Shown here: piece by piece, positions 26,360-33,461 of the stretch
How the letters are laid out: each line of letters starts with the position of its first letter
Position numbering within the stretch: the stretch's first letter is position 1
From: Sedimentisphaerales bacterium
GTDB taxonomy: Bacteria > Planctomycetota > Phycisphaerae > Sedimentisphaerales > Anaerobacaceae
Direction of reading: 5' to 3'
Assembly: GCA_029907605.1 (NCBI GenBank)
Contig: JARYLO010000015.1
Location: 1-33,461 of the forward strand
DNA: 33,461 nt
Made by a program: the position numbers and the translations under genes
Notes under the pieces: generated by a model
The model's database searches: none
What the model was told of the DNA's origin: nothing
Seen by the model: the letters and a program-made list of their open reading frames with translations, nothing else

Positions 26360-27723
26360 CTACTGAGTGATGACAAAGTCATCAAAGACCGCGTAGCCGA
26401 TCTGATCAGAGTATGTGCAGTTGAATAGACCTACCTGTAGGGTAGTGGGCAGGTCTGGCCTACTGATCACCAACGGCTGTTGGGTGCCGTCAAAGATCCC
26501 CTGATACCCAGGATCGGTTAGAGGTATGAAGTTGACGCCGTCCGAGCTGATCCTAAAGTAGAAGTTGCTACCCTTTCGCTCAAGTTGGATATACGGATAC
26601 TGCTGGGCAATGGCAAAGGTGTCTGAACCTAGCCATGTGCCAGTGGTCTGGCCCAGTTCATCCCTGACCCCGTCCTTGGTACTGCTGGCAACGAATGCCG
26701 TCCAGGTCGGGAAGTAGCGCATGGAGACCCAGTTCTCCTGACCTCCATCACTAGCCGGATCCCTGGCGATGATCCCGCAGTCATTGTGATAAACAGGCGC
26801 AGCCAACGTGCCGGCGAACTCCGTGACCTTCACGGTGGCAACAAAGTCGCCGCTTATGGTCACGTATAGCATCGGACCAGGACCTGGATCCCAGATAGCG
26901 TTGACCGTGGACAGGTAGAGCTGACCTGGCCGGTTGACCGAGGCATTGCATGCCACTATGGTGCCATCTAGCAGGCCTGCATAGTTGCCCAGGTCCTCCA
27001 ATATGTAGTCATGTGCCGCCTCAAAGTCGTCCTTGAAGCCGAGTTGAGGTCTATCCGTCGAGATGGTCAGCTCATTTAGATACCCGTTGACCACGGTTAT
27101 GGCCACATAGTTGGTGGCGAACTTGGTGGTGCAGGTGGCAGAAGTGGTCAGTGTATTGGTTGGGTCATCTGCCTGTGTGAATGTGGCGGTGATGGTAGTG
27201 CCATCATCTGTGATCACGAACTTCCAGTCTTTGGCCTGTATGTTGCCAGGTATGTTTGCCCCTGATGTCAAGCTGACCCAAGGCCACTGGCCAGGTGTCT
27301 TTTCCTGTATATTGAGATCTGGAGGCCAGCCTTGAGCCAATGCCTGTGTCCAGAGGTTGATCCTTATGCCGCTGTCTAGTACGTGGCCAGGGCCTCCGCC
27401 GGAGTTGGCTGTGATGGCGGCCTTGTCCAGACGTCCATATCGCCGTCAGGGCCCAATGTGACCGAGCCTGTGATGATTAGTGGTGTGACGGCTGGGTCGT
27501 ACTGTTTGGCGGTGAGGAGGTAGTTAAGTTGTGTGGCTGGTCTATTGAAGAAGACTTGTCCGTTGGCCTGTACGATACTGACATCAGGGCCGTTTAGTGC
27601 CTGCCACTTGGCCAGATCCAGCTCAGCACCCTCAAAGTCATCCTCAACCAGCGTTGCGGCCAGACAGGGCGACAGTATCAAGAACAGAGTAGCGACCACC
27701 ATAAGGTAAGCAGATCTACGCAT
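26360..27723 (-). pseudogene. Secreted DUF1349/LamG-like protein, single frameshift
   Basis: Frame 1 (ATG 27723, AAGGAGG site) encodes a clear signal peptide (MRRSAYLMVVATLFLILSPC) and the start of a concanavalin-like domain (VEDDFEGAELDLAKWQAL), then stops at 27376 after DMDVWT. The neighbouring frame takes over in the same region (KAAITANSGGGPGHVL) and reads on through DFEAAHDYILEDLGNYAG and a second beta-sandwich copy ending GYAVFDDFVIT, with a stop at 26360. So the protein has two jelly-roll modules and one indel at about 27412-27430. No homopolymer marks the site. It faces the LamG gene across a shared terminator and likely served the same extracellular role. Confidence 0.7.
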
Positions 27724-27750
27724 AGTGTTCCTCCTTCTAGGACTAACTGA

Positions 27751-27909
27751 CTAGGTTTCTAACCCTACCTTTACAGGGATCATTCCCCTCCTACTGATAC
27801 AGCTCCTCAACTCGGTTTCTACCTTTTCTGGTCTGCTGATCACCTCCTTTCTGCGATCTAATAAGGTGGATAGGCCAACCAGTGGTTGGCGATCCAGTAT
27901 CCTAGGCAT
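27751..27909 (-). CDS. Possible 52-aa leader ORF upstream of the DUF1349 gene
   Basis: A short frame from ATG 27909 (GGAG about 12 nt upstream) to TAG 27751 encodes 52 residues beginning MPRILDRQPLVGLSTLL. It lies between a good minus-strand promoter and the DUF1349-like gene, with 27 nt between its stop and the next start. It contains a 7-bp hairpin (27874-27890) and a perfect match to the extended anti-Shine-Dalgarno complement. I recognise no domain, and it may be a chance frame or a leader peptide. Confidence 0.25.
   Translation of the reverse strand: MPRILDRQPLVGLSTLLDRRKEVISRPEKVETELRSCISRRGMIPVKVGLET
27874..27890. repeat. Perfect 7-bp inverted repeat
   Basis: GCCAACC-AGT-GGTTGGC forms a tight hairpin or a 17-bp near-palindrome in the transcribed leader of the DUF1349-like gene. 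It could be a regulator site or an RNA hairpin. Confidence 0.4.
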
Positions 27910-27972
27910 TCTCTACCCGTCTCCTACAAATACCTATTCGCCCTCGATCTTCAGGGGCATGGTCTTATAATC

Positions 27973-28001
27973 ATGCTAAGGCTTGGCTAAGGGCTTGTCA
28001 A
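27973..28001 (-). promoter_or_regulatory. Sigma-70-type promoter of the DUF1349 gene
   Basis: On the minus strand a perfect TTGACA (28001-27996), a 17-nt spacer and TAGCAT (27978-27973) lie about 250 nt upstream of the DUF1349-like start, so the message would have a long leader. Confidence 0.45.
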
Positions 28002-28040
28002 TATTTGCGCGGCGACCTGGGGGAGGGGTCTAGTGGGCCT

Positions 28041-28070
28041 TTGATATCCAGCAGCAGGTACGACTATTAT
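28041..28070 (+). promoter_or_regulatory. Candidate promoter of the ECF sigma operon remnant
   Basis: TTGATA (28041-28046), an 18-nt spacer and TATTAT (28065-28070) face the broken sigma-factor gene 160 nt downstream. Confidence 0.35.
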
Positions 28071-28232
28071 GCGCAGAATTGAGAAAAAGCTAGATTTTGA
28101 GCAAATGCCAATGAGATGGGCCTTTGCGGTCGGGGCCTCAGGAGTTTATCTGATCCCGAGCGGGAAGAGGTTTTTCTTGTAATAAGGTGCTTGCGTTTAG
28201 ATGGGTGGAAAGGTCGTAGCTTGTCATGCTCA

Positions 28233-28804
28233 ATGGATGAAATACCTGAGGATCTGATCGAGTAGTGTCGGCAAGGCAATCGTTGTGCCCTTGAAGGACT
28301 GCTCAGATGCCTTCAGAGGCCGTCGCATGCATATATCGTCAGGATGGGATTCGCCGCCACAGGGTATGAGCCAGAGGATACGGTCCAGGAGGTCCTAGTG
28401 AAGATACGCACACGTATCAAGGGTTACAGGAGGCATGGGCAGGTTAGATTCACTGTGTGGGTCTTTACTTGGCCGGCAAGCACTGCATAAGTCTGTCCCG
28501 CAGGTCTAGTTTCCCATTTGATCAATCGCAAGCTGGCGACCGGCTTGCTGGGGCGATGGACCGTGGTGCAGATGGGCCGGTGCAGACACCCTTGCGGTCT
28601 GAGGCGGTAAGGCTGGTTGCAGCTGCCATACGGCGTCTGCCTGAGGAGGCCCGAAGCGAGTTTGTCCTGAGGTATTACCACCAGATGGGCTTTAAGGATA
28701 TTGCACAGGTCCTGGGATGTAGCGAAGGTGCAGCAAGGACAAGGGCTACCAGGGCGAGGCAGTCTATAGCTGCTGCCCTGGGGTCATACCTGATAGAGCC
28801 ATAA
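28233..28804 (+). pseudogene. ECF-type RNA polymerase sigma factor, broken
   Basis: From ATG 28233 the frame reads MDEIPEDLIE, then TAG (28263-28265), then CRQGNRCALEGLLRCLQRP and the sigma region 2 sequence GYEPEDTVQEVLVKIRTRI through RFTVWVFT. A missing base near 28466-28470 then shifts the frame, which continues LAGKHCISLSRRS and the region 4 helix-turn-helix (RRLPEEARSEFVLRYYHQM, FKDIAQVLGCSEGAARTRATRAR), stopping at 28802-28804. Both regions needed for promoter binding are recognisable, and the restored length (about 190 aa) is typical. TAG is used as a normal stop nearby (topA, the NDK gene), so recoding is unlikely. It precedes an anti-sigma-like gene by 11 nt. Confidence 0.8.
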
Positions 28805-28815
28805 GGGGACATCAG

Positions 28816-29166
28816 ATGGACCCAATCTACGCGTGCCAGCAAGTTCGTGATCAGACAGATCAGATGACTACAGGGCAGCTTCAGACCATCAGGGACCTGA
28901 TGCCATTGATTGCACATCTTGAAGGATGTGCTGGTTGTAGGGAGTATCTCAAGGGCTCGTTGGACCTAGCCTGCGTCCTGGACCAATGGGAGGTACCTGA
29001 ACCGAGGCGGGATATAACCCCATCAGCCCTATCGAGCCTCTTTCGCATCCATCCTCACCAGACGATCGGAGGCCACCTTCGCTCGTTAATCGGTTTTCGG
29101 GTCCGCCTGCCTGCAGTGGCTGCGGCATTGCCAACCCACTGGGCATTTTATCGACTGTACCGATAG
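28816..29166 (+). CDS. Putative zinc-binding anti-sigma factor (possibly truncated)
   Basis: A 116-aa protein 11 nt after the sigma gene, with AAGGGG upstream of ATG 28816. It has an H-x3-C-x2-C motif (HLEGCAGCREYL, about residues 34-45), as in ZAS/zinc-finger anti-sigma factors, which bind the ECF sigma and release it on a signal. Membrane-anchored members continue into a transmembrane helix. Here the chain ends soon after a short hydrophobic piece (LPAVAAAL), so the gene may be truncated like its neighbours. The position downstream of a sigma gene supports the role. Confidence 0.55.
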   Translation: MDPIYACQQVRDQTDQMTTGQLQTIRDLMPLIAHLEGCAGCREYLKGSLDLACVLDQWEVPEPRRDITPSALSSLFRIHPHQTIGGHLRSLIGFRVRLPAVAAALPTHWAFYRLYR

Positions 29167-29204
29167 AAAACGACAAGACAGGAAGGCCATTGTAAGGAGA
29201 TCAT

Positions 29205-30199
29205 ATGTTCCAACATAAGTCAGTTCTTGCAATCGTGAGGTTTGTTTGGCATCGCAATCTGCCAACGATGGCCAGGCCGTCCGCGATCTGATCCAGCGAT
29301 ACAATCTCTTGATGGCCCCAAAGGATGTAGACGGGATCATGCAATTGTGTCTTGCGGAGATGGACTATTCTCCCCTCGATCAAGATAGCATGCGGAAGGC
29401 CATCGGAAGCAGGCTTAACCAGAAGGGACCTGTGAGGATGGAGATAGGAGATATTGGATGTAATCCATGTCTTGGACAGAGGGCCTACCGAGGCGGCAGG
29501 GACGTAGGGTTTCAGCCAGGTCGCGGAGTTCAGGCCTTCTGAAGGTCATCAGACCCACAGGCGGATGCGGGTATATCTGTCATCGCATCCAATGCTGTAT
29601 TTCTTTATTTGCGATGCAGTACCACCTGAGGCATTCGAGGGGTGGTCTGCCCAGTTTGATGAGATCATATCGAGCTTGCGTCTTGCTAAATCACAGGAGG
29701 GTATCAGCTCCAAGAGGCAGTGGCTGCTGAACAGGCCATTGGCCAGGTCACAGGCCGTGTATATACATCCAGCCAGTTCAATTGCTTTATCGCTGCACCT
29801 TCAGGATGGCAGATCGCAACCAGTCTGAATCCAGCTCACCTAGTGGAGATGCAGTACCAGAAGTGCAGGTCCTTGGCCAGGTTGATAGCGGTCAAAGGGC
29901 TTGGTCCGGACGCCACGGTCGATGAGGTATTCAACAGGAGACTCGATTCCCTCAAGCCGGTGGTGACCGACTTCAATGAGGTCAGGCGGACTGAGACAGT
30001 ATTGGCGGGTATGCCTGCCATAGAGTCGGTACAGACCTTCAAGATAGAGGAGCTAGGCGTGTTCCACGTCAAGGAGGTGACGGTACTGCTGGATGGCATC
30101 TATTACCTGATCCTTTGCCAATGTATAGAACCATACAACCTTGCGGTGCTGGAGAAGGACTTTGACGCAATCATAAGGAGCCTTGGGTTTACCCAGTAA
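29205..30199 (+). pseudogene. Secreted SnoaL-like / tandem PsbP-like protein, heavily disrupted
   Basis: The start is clear: AAGGAG (29194-29199) 5 nt before ATG 29205, then a signal-peptide beginning (MFQHKSVLAIV). The frame then shifts (about 29236-29246) to ASQSANDGQAVRDLIQRYN, a SnoaL/DUF4440-like domain. It shifts back near 29455 (DVIHVLDRGPTEAA) and meets TAG at 29505-29507. It reads on in that frame through YFFICDAVPPEAFEGW...DEIISSLRL, and shifts again near 29712 into a second, similar domain (FNCFIAAPSGWQI...YYLILCQCIEP...DAIIRSLGF) ending at 30199. The two halves look like repeated PsbP/Mog1-like domains. With three frameshifts and one nonsense codon it cannot be expressed whole. 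It is the likely target or partner of the upstream sigma/anti-sigma pair. Confidence 0.75.
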
Positions 30200-30234
30200 G
30201 GTTTGTGGTCCCCAAAATATCTGCGGCCGGGTAT

Positions 30235-30621
30235 ATGACCCACATGAAATATGGATGCATAGTTTACCTCATTTGCAGCGCGTGCCTGTTGGCTGATGTG
30301 GTGTATCTAGAGGATGGTTGGACGCTGTTGGGGATAGTCCAGGGACTGGATGCTGGGGTTCTTCTACTCAGTAGCCCAACGATTGGCGATCTACGTGTGG
30401 GGCAATCCAGCGTATGGTATTGGGCAAGGGAGGAGCCAAACTGTTTGCATGCATCATTCCAGATACTGCCTGCTGGCCAGGCCCTGCTTGGCCGGATGTT
30501 CGCAAGGACCATCAAACCAGATCCCACCTTACAGTTACCGGGTCTTGGTGTCTGGGAAAGGCGGGTGCTTTGCCAGCAGAGACTTGTACTGGAGCTGATC
30601 CTGGATCGGGCAATCCGCTAG
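30235..30621 (+). CDS. Small exported hypothetical protein
   Basis: A 128-aa frame from ATG 30235 (alternative ATG 30244). The N-terminus (MKYGCIVYLICSACLLADVV) looks like a signal peptide. The following VVYLEDGWTLLGIVQGLDAGVLLLSS resembles a small beta-barrel repeat common in secreted bacterial proteins. The rest has no recognised domain and an odd, arginine/leucine-rich end, so a downstream frameshift is possible given its neighbours. The ribosome site is weak. It follows the broken PsbP-like gene by 35 nt. Confidence 0.4.
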   Translation: MTHMKYGCIVYLICSACLLADVVYLEDGWTLLGIVQGLDAGVLLLSSPTIGDLRVGQSSVWYWAREEPNCLHASFQILPAGQALLGRMFARTIKPDPTLQLPGLGVWERRVLCQQRLVLELILDRAIR

Positions 30622-30640
30622 GAGCAGTGTGTGTATCTTC

Positions 30641-30669
30641 TTGACCTAAAACCCTTAGCAGTCTATAAA
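30641..30669 (+). promoter_or_regulatory. Sigma-70-type promoter of tRNA-Ser
   Basis: TTGACC (30641-30646), a 17-nt spacer and TATAAA (30664-30669) end 16 nt before the tRNA. It is one of the best promoter matches in the window. Confidence 0.7.
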
Positions 30670-30685
30670 TAAATTAGTGCGCTCC

Positions 30686-30773
30686 GGAGAGGTGTCGGAG
30701 TGGCTTATCGAGCAGCCTTGGAAAGGCTGTGTCCCGATTCTCGGGACCGTGGGTTCGAATCCCACCCTCTCCG
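30686..30773 (+). tRNA. tRNA-Ser (anticodon GGA)
   Basis: An 88-nt cloverleaf: acceptor GGAGAGG/CCTCTCC, anticodon stem CAGCC/GGCTG with loop TTGGAAA (anticodon GGA at 30720-30722), a long variable arm (GTCCCGA-TTC-TCGGGAC) typical of class II tRNAs, and a T arm GTGGG-TTCGAAT-CCCAC. The discriminator is G and CCA is not encoded. It decodes TCC/TCT serine codons. Confidence 0.95.
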
Positions 30774-30836
30774 TTATTATCCCACATGCCTTCCCCTAAG
30801 CAATCGCCCTGTTACCTTGCTCACATATGCCGCGGG

Positions 30837-32576
30837 CTACACAAGGACATCGATCGAGCCTTCGGGGGTCCTACCCAGGCCGTTAGATGTGTGGCGATCC
30901 TGTTGCCTTCCCAATGGCCATCCTGGATCCTGGGTCGTCTGCACAGGTGTCTGGTGTTGGCCCCTAGGATCTGATTGAGCGTGCCCCTCCCTATTGGCCG
31001 ATGGGTCGAAGGCAGACATCTGTTCGTTTAGGCACAATTCGATGTGTCTGACCTGTATGCCCTGACTGTGTAGGTTACTGGTTAACTGCCCAATGCCCTC
31101 ATGGATGCTGGCAAGGGTCTGCCTATTACTGACCTCGAGCCTACCTTCTATGCCATCCTCCTTGCGCTCTATCTGAATGACCACCCTGCCCAATTCTGGA
31201 GGGTAGAGGTCGATGGTGATCTGTTGTCTATACTGATCCAGGCCGGCCTTTATGCTGTTGGCCAATTGGTCTTCGATCATTGGTGGTGTTCCGATCTCCT
31301 GCAGGACTGCCTTTGCGGTTGCCGCCCCGACCTGTTGGAGGTGTTCACTGGGTGGCATGGGAATGGGATCTATAACTACCATCTGGGCATCCAGCCCTGT
31401 CCTCGGTCCACGCAGGGCAACAGGTGTTTCTACCTCCTGATGTGGAGTATCCTTTGTGAATATAGGCATATGGGGTGTGGATGAGAGGCCAGGCGCATCT
31501 GTTGGTTGATCTGTCCGAAGATCTTGTAGCACAGAAGACGTTGGTCCTCTTACGATCTGGGGATCGGCCATCTGAAGCGACTTATCAACAGGTACCTCTG
31601 CAGTAAGAGCAGGGATCTTGGTAGGTACAGGGATCTGCTGTAGTTCGGACTGGCTAGCTGGCGCGAGCGGCAGCAGGGTATCTGTCTGAGGCCTTGGCCT
31701 TCCAGCCTCCGACACCTTATTCTCTGTAGGTTGGACTATCTCCGTAGCTCCTGCGCCCTTATCTTCGTCCTGGATGGGTGTGGGTAGCTGCACCGGCTTG
31801 TTGGATTGTTGAGCCAGATCTCTTACAGCCTGGTTTGGGCTTGGGGCAAGCGATGGCCCAATGGTATCTGGAAGATATACAGAAACTGTTGGAACCTCGG
31901 CCTGCTGGATGGATGTCTTGTGTCCTACATGGACTCCTTTTCCAGGCCTGCCAGCCTTGATGGGTGGGTCAACCTCTGCATCAGCATCCTTATCGCTTGG
32001 CTTCTCAGCAGCCTCTTTGGTCGGTTCGTGCAAGGTCTGTTGGCTAACAGGGGCCCTGCGACTGACCGATAGGTGGTGCACAGGATGTCCGATTGCCTTT
32101 TGGCCTTGCTGACGAGCCTGCTGTCCTGTCAAGCATTCTGCCTTGCTAGCTTGGTTGGGGCCAGACCCCATCTGGCGCCCCTGATTGCTGGAGTCAGATC
32201 CCTCGCCATCCTGGGGCACCTCTATACAGCCCTCTATGGAGGATGCGGTAGGTGGTTGTATCCTATCGGGTCCGAGCTCAAGGTTCACCTGGCCATGTGG
32301 CCTGGATGGATCTGTCCCGGCCGGTGGTGTGACGGTCTTATCCTGTAGAGGCCCAGCCTGAGTCTGTTTGGTTGGAGGTACAGTGGGCTGCGCAAGGTTG
32401 GTCCTGTTGGCCATGGCCAGGACCTGAAGGAAGTTGCCTTGTGCCTTCAGTGGTGGGGACGCTGGTCCATCTTGCTCGGACAGGATCAAGCCCTTCTTAG
32501 AGGTCTTTTTGTGGCTGGCGGAAAGACCGCTGGTGATATCTGTCTTTGAAACTGTCTTTAGCAGAAAGCGAAACAT
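30837..32576 (-). CDS. fliK: Flagellar hook-length control protein (FliK family)
   Basis: A 579-aa protein whose first 430 residues are low-complexity, Pro/Gln/Thr-rich and probably disordered (the ruler part). The C-terminal domain (about 445-525) matches the Flg_hook fold: ITIDLYPPELGRVVIQIERK, then LEVSNRQTLASIHEGIGQL and GIQVRHIELCL. FliK measures the hook during assembly and switches export from hook to filament. It is transcribed away from flgB, with a sigma-54 promoter just upstream. No Shine-Dalgarno precedes ATG 32576, and the predicted transcript start is only a few nt ahead, so it may be leaderless or start at a downstream codon. Confidence 0.8.
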   Translation of the reverse strand: MFRFLLKTVSKTDITSGLSASHKKTSKKGLILSEQDGPASPPLKAQGNFLQVLAMANRTNLAQPTVPPTKQTQAGPLQDKTVTPPAGTDPSRPHGQVNLELGPDRIQPPTASSIEGCIEVPQDGEGSDSSNQGRQMGSGPNQASKAECLTGQQARQQGQKAIGHPVHHLSVSRRAPVSQQTLHEPTKEAAEKPSDKDADAEVDPPIKAGRPGKGVHVGHKTSIQQAEVPTVSVYLPDTIGPSLAPSPNQAVRDLAQQSNKPVQLPTPIQDEDKGAGATEIVQPTENKVSEAGRPRPQTDTLLPLAPASQSELQQIPVPTKIPALTAEVPVDKSLQMADPQIVRGPTSSVLQDLRTDQPTDAPGLSSTPHMPIFTKDTPHQEVETPVALRGPRTGLDAQMVVIDPIPMPPSEHLQQVGAATAKAVLQEIGTPPMIEDQLANSIKAGLDQYRQQITIDLYPPELGRVVIQIERKEDGIEGRLEVSNRQTLASIHEGIGQLTSNLHSQGIQVRHIELCLNEQMSAFDPSANREGHAQSDPRGQHQTPVQTTQDPGWPLGRQQDRHTSNGLGRTPEGSIDVLV

Positions 32577-32590
32577 ATACGCATTCGCAC

Positions 32591-32606
32591 TGCAATAGGT
32601 GTGCCA
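32591..32606 (-). promoter_or_regulatory. Sigma-54 (-24/-12) promoter of fliK
   Basis: On the minus strand TGGCACACCTATTGCA matches the consensus TGGCAC-N5-TTGCA exactly, with GG-N10-GC spacing. The transcript should start near 32580, four nt before the annotated ATG. Confidence 0.75.
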
Positions 32607-32824
32607 GAGGCTCGTCTAAGATAACTGTGCTAGCTGTAAAGGATTGCCCGGCTTTTCTTGGGTCTTATAGGACTGCTTGGCGCTTGAGGCCTTCATAGCA
32701 GATAAACCTGCCGCCATAGGGACGGATCTTCCGCAGGTATAGTCGAGTTGGCCTTGTATAGAATCCTGACAGGCCATGCTAGGTTTGGCCTGTTATATGG
32801 CCTGGAAGTGAGGATAGGCAGGTT

Positions 32825-32840
32825 TGGCATAGGGATTGCA
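32825..32840 (+). promoter_or_regulatory. Sigma-54 (-24/-12) promoter of flgB operon
   Basis: TGGCATAGGGATTGCA has GG-N10-GC spacing and differs from TGGCAC-N5-TTGCA at one base. The start of transcription would fall near 32851, about 22 nt before flgB. Confidence 0.7.
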
Positions 32841-32872
32841 TTTGTCCATATCGGCTCTGAATCGAGGTGCAT

Positions 32873-33235
32873 ATGTCTATAGTTGATAAGGTTGTTGAGC
32901 TTTTAGAGGTCGGCATCAAGGCAGAGGGCCTCAGACAACAGGCCATTGCCTCAAACATCGCTAACGCCCAGACACCAGGCTACAGACGCGTGGATGTGCG
33001 GTTTGAGCAGATCCTGGCCAAGGCTATTGAATCGGGCAGACTGGATCCGAATGGGCTGGAACCGCAGGTTTATCGGCCTATGCAATCGCCAGTAAGGCCT
33101 GATGGTAATGACGTCAGCCTTGAACATGAGGTAGGCCAGATGGTGCAGAACTCGATCCGTCAGAGGACATTCGTGAGGTTGTTGGCCAGAAAGTACCAGC
33201 AGGCATCGCTGGCAATGGATACCGGTCAGCATTGA
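32873..33235 (+). CDS. flgB: Flagellar basal-body rod protein FlgB
   Basis: A 120-aa proximal rod protein. The N-terminal rod signature is present (LRQQAIASNIANAQTPGYRRVDVRFEQIL), as is the C-terminal helix (RTFVRLLARKYQQASLAMDTG). ATG 32873 is chosen over GTG 32867 because GAGG lies at proper distance. It is first of a flgB-flgC unit that leaves the window, under the sigma-54 promoter. Confidence 0.93.
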   Translation: MSIVDKVVELLEVGIKAEGLRQQAIASNIANAQTPGYRRVDVRFEQILAKAIESGRLDPNGLEPQVYRPMQSPVRPDGNDVSLEHEVGQMVQNSIRQRTFVRLLARKYQQASLAMDTGQH

Positions 33236-33266
33236 GTACTTAGCTATTGTTTGAGAGGGCTTGACG

Positions 33267-33461
33267 ATGGCAATTCAGCGGGTCTTTGGACCAATAGACA
33301 TCGCCGTCTCTGGCATGAAGGCACAGGATGCGAACCTGTCAACCATCTATTCAAACGTTGCCAATGCACTTACCGTCTACGGCTCAGGCATGCCATATCG
33401 ACGTGTGGAGGCCCTACTTGCACCTGACGGCGAGGGGCCTTTTACAGGGGTGAAGGTCAAG
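33267..33461 (+). CDS. flgC: Flagellar basal-body rod protein FlgC (3' part beyond window)
   Basis: The first 65 codons are visible. IDIAVSGMKAQDANLSTIY and SNVANALTVYGSGMPYRR match the FlgC N-terminus (the variant SNVANA replaces the common ANNIANA). GAGAGGG precedes ATG 33267, 31 nt after flgB. It runs off the right edge. Confidence 0.88.
   Translation, partial: MAIQRVFGPIDIAVSGMKAQDANLSTIYSNVANALTVYGSGMPYRRVEALLAPDGEGPFTGVKVK

Larger units (their letters stand above)
27910..28232. other. Divergent intergenic region between DUF1349 gene and ECF sigma remnant
   Basis: 323 nt without a convincing gene. It holds two divergent promoter candidates (27973-28001 minus, 28041-28070 plus). Between 28069 and 28232 the sequence keeps short open frames in two phases (for example LSDPEREEVFLVIRC from about 28143), which may be a decayed coding remnant upstream of the sigma gene; I cannot assign it. 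Confidence 0.4.

Noticed and set aside
27838-27852. GATCACCTCCTTTCT, identical to the 3' end of 16S rRNA
   Set aside because: Only 15 nt match and no rRNA sequence flanks it; read on the minus strand it is an extended Shine-Dalgarno-like sequence.
1-33461. CRISPR arrays, insertion sequences, phage or attachment sites
   Set aside because: No regularly spaced direct repeats, transposase or integrase sequence seen. The two tRNA genes show no duplicated 3' ends nearby.

Overview
The window looks like a chromosomal segment of a flagellated Gram-negative bacterium, most likely a planctomycete of the Phycisphaerae type. This assignment is inference. It rests on a MetF-MetV-methyltransferase fusion, a two-domain nucleoside diphosphate kinase protein, secreted LamG/discoidin/DUF1349-like proteins with DEVNG...WSFTT repeats, a membrane-bound excisionase-type HTH protein, heavy use of the Arg codon AGG, and flagellar genes behind sigma-54 promoters.

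Layout. (1) 1-5722: three large sensor histidine kinases. Two are tandem on the minus strand, overlap by 239 nt, and are REC-PAS-kinase and 4xCBS-PAS-kinase (the latter runs off the left edge). The third is divergent: a degenerate REC, two PAS and a HisKA_3-type kinase. (2) 5769-9185: tRNA-Ala(CGC), a secreted TIG/M10-like zinc protease, and a convergent nadC-birA pair. (3) 9244-11386: bacterioferritin behind a clear promoter with an 18-bp palindromic operator candidate, a translationally coupled YkgJ-like CxxCxxCC protein, and an HTH-acidic linker-two-TM protein. (4) 11462-20523: housekeeping genes: the MetF/MetV/MeTr fusion, an ffh-(small ORF)-rpsP-trmD minus operon, topA, and a convergent double NDK-domain protein whose stop codon abuts that of topA. 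(5) 20662-30621: accessory secreted proteins: an intact 855-aa alpha/beta hydrolase, followed by a stretch where nearly every gene is broken. A LamG/discoidin protein and a DUF1349-like protein each carry one frameshift. An ECF sigma / anti-sigma / two-PsbP-like-domain effector operon carries several frameshifts and two TAG nonsense codons. (6) 30641-33461: tRNA-Ser(GGA) with its promoter, a fliK-type hook-length gene, and the start of flgB-flgC. fliK and flgB diverge from a 290-bp gap holding two back-to-back sigma-54 (-24/-12) promoters.

How it fits together: the housekeeping and flagellar genes are intact, while lesions cluster in the accessory secreted-protein and sigma-factor region. That suggests local gene decay, although assembly or sequencing indels cannot be excluded from the sequence alone. 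The most distinctive items are the decayed ECF operon, the triple one-carbon fusion enzyme, the divergent sigma-54 pair with a nearly leaderless fliK, the bfr palindrome, and the membrane-tethered HTH protein.
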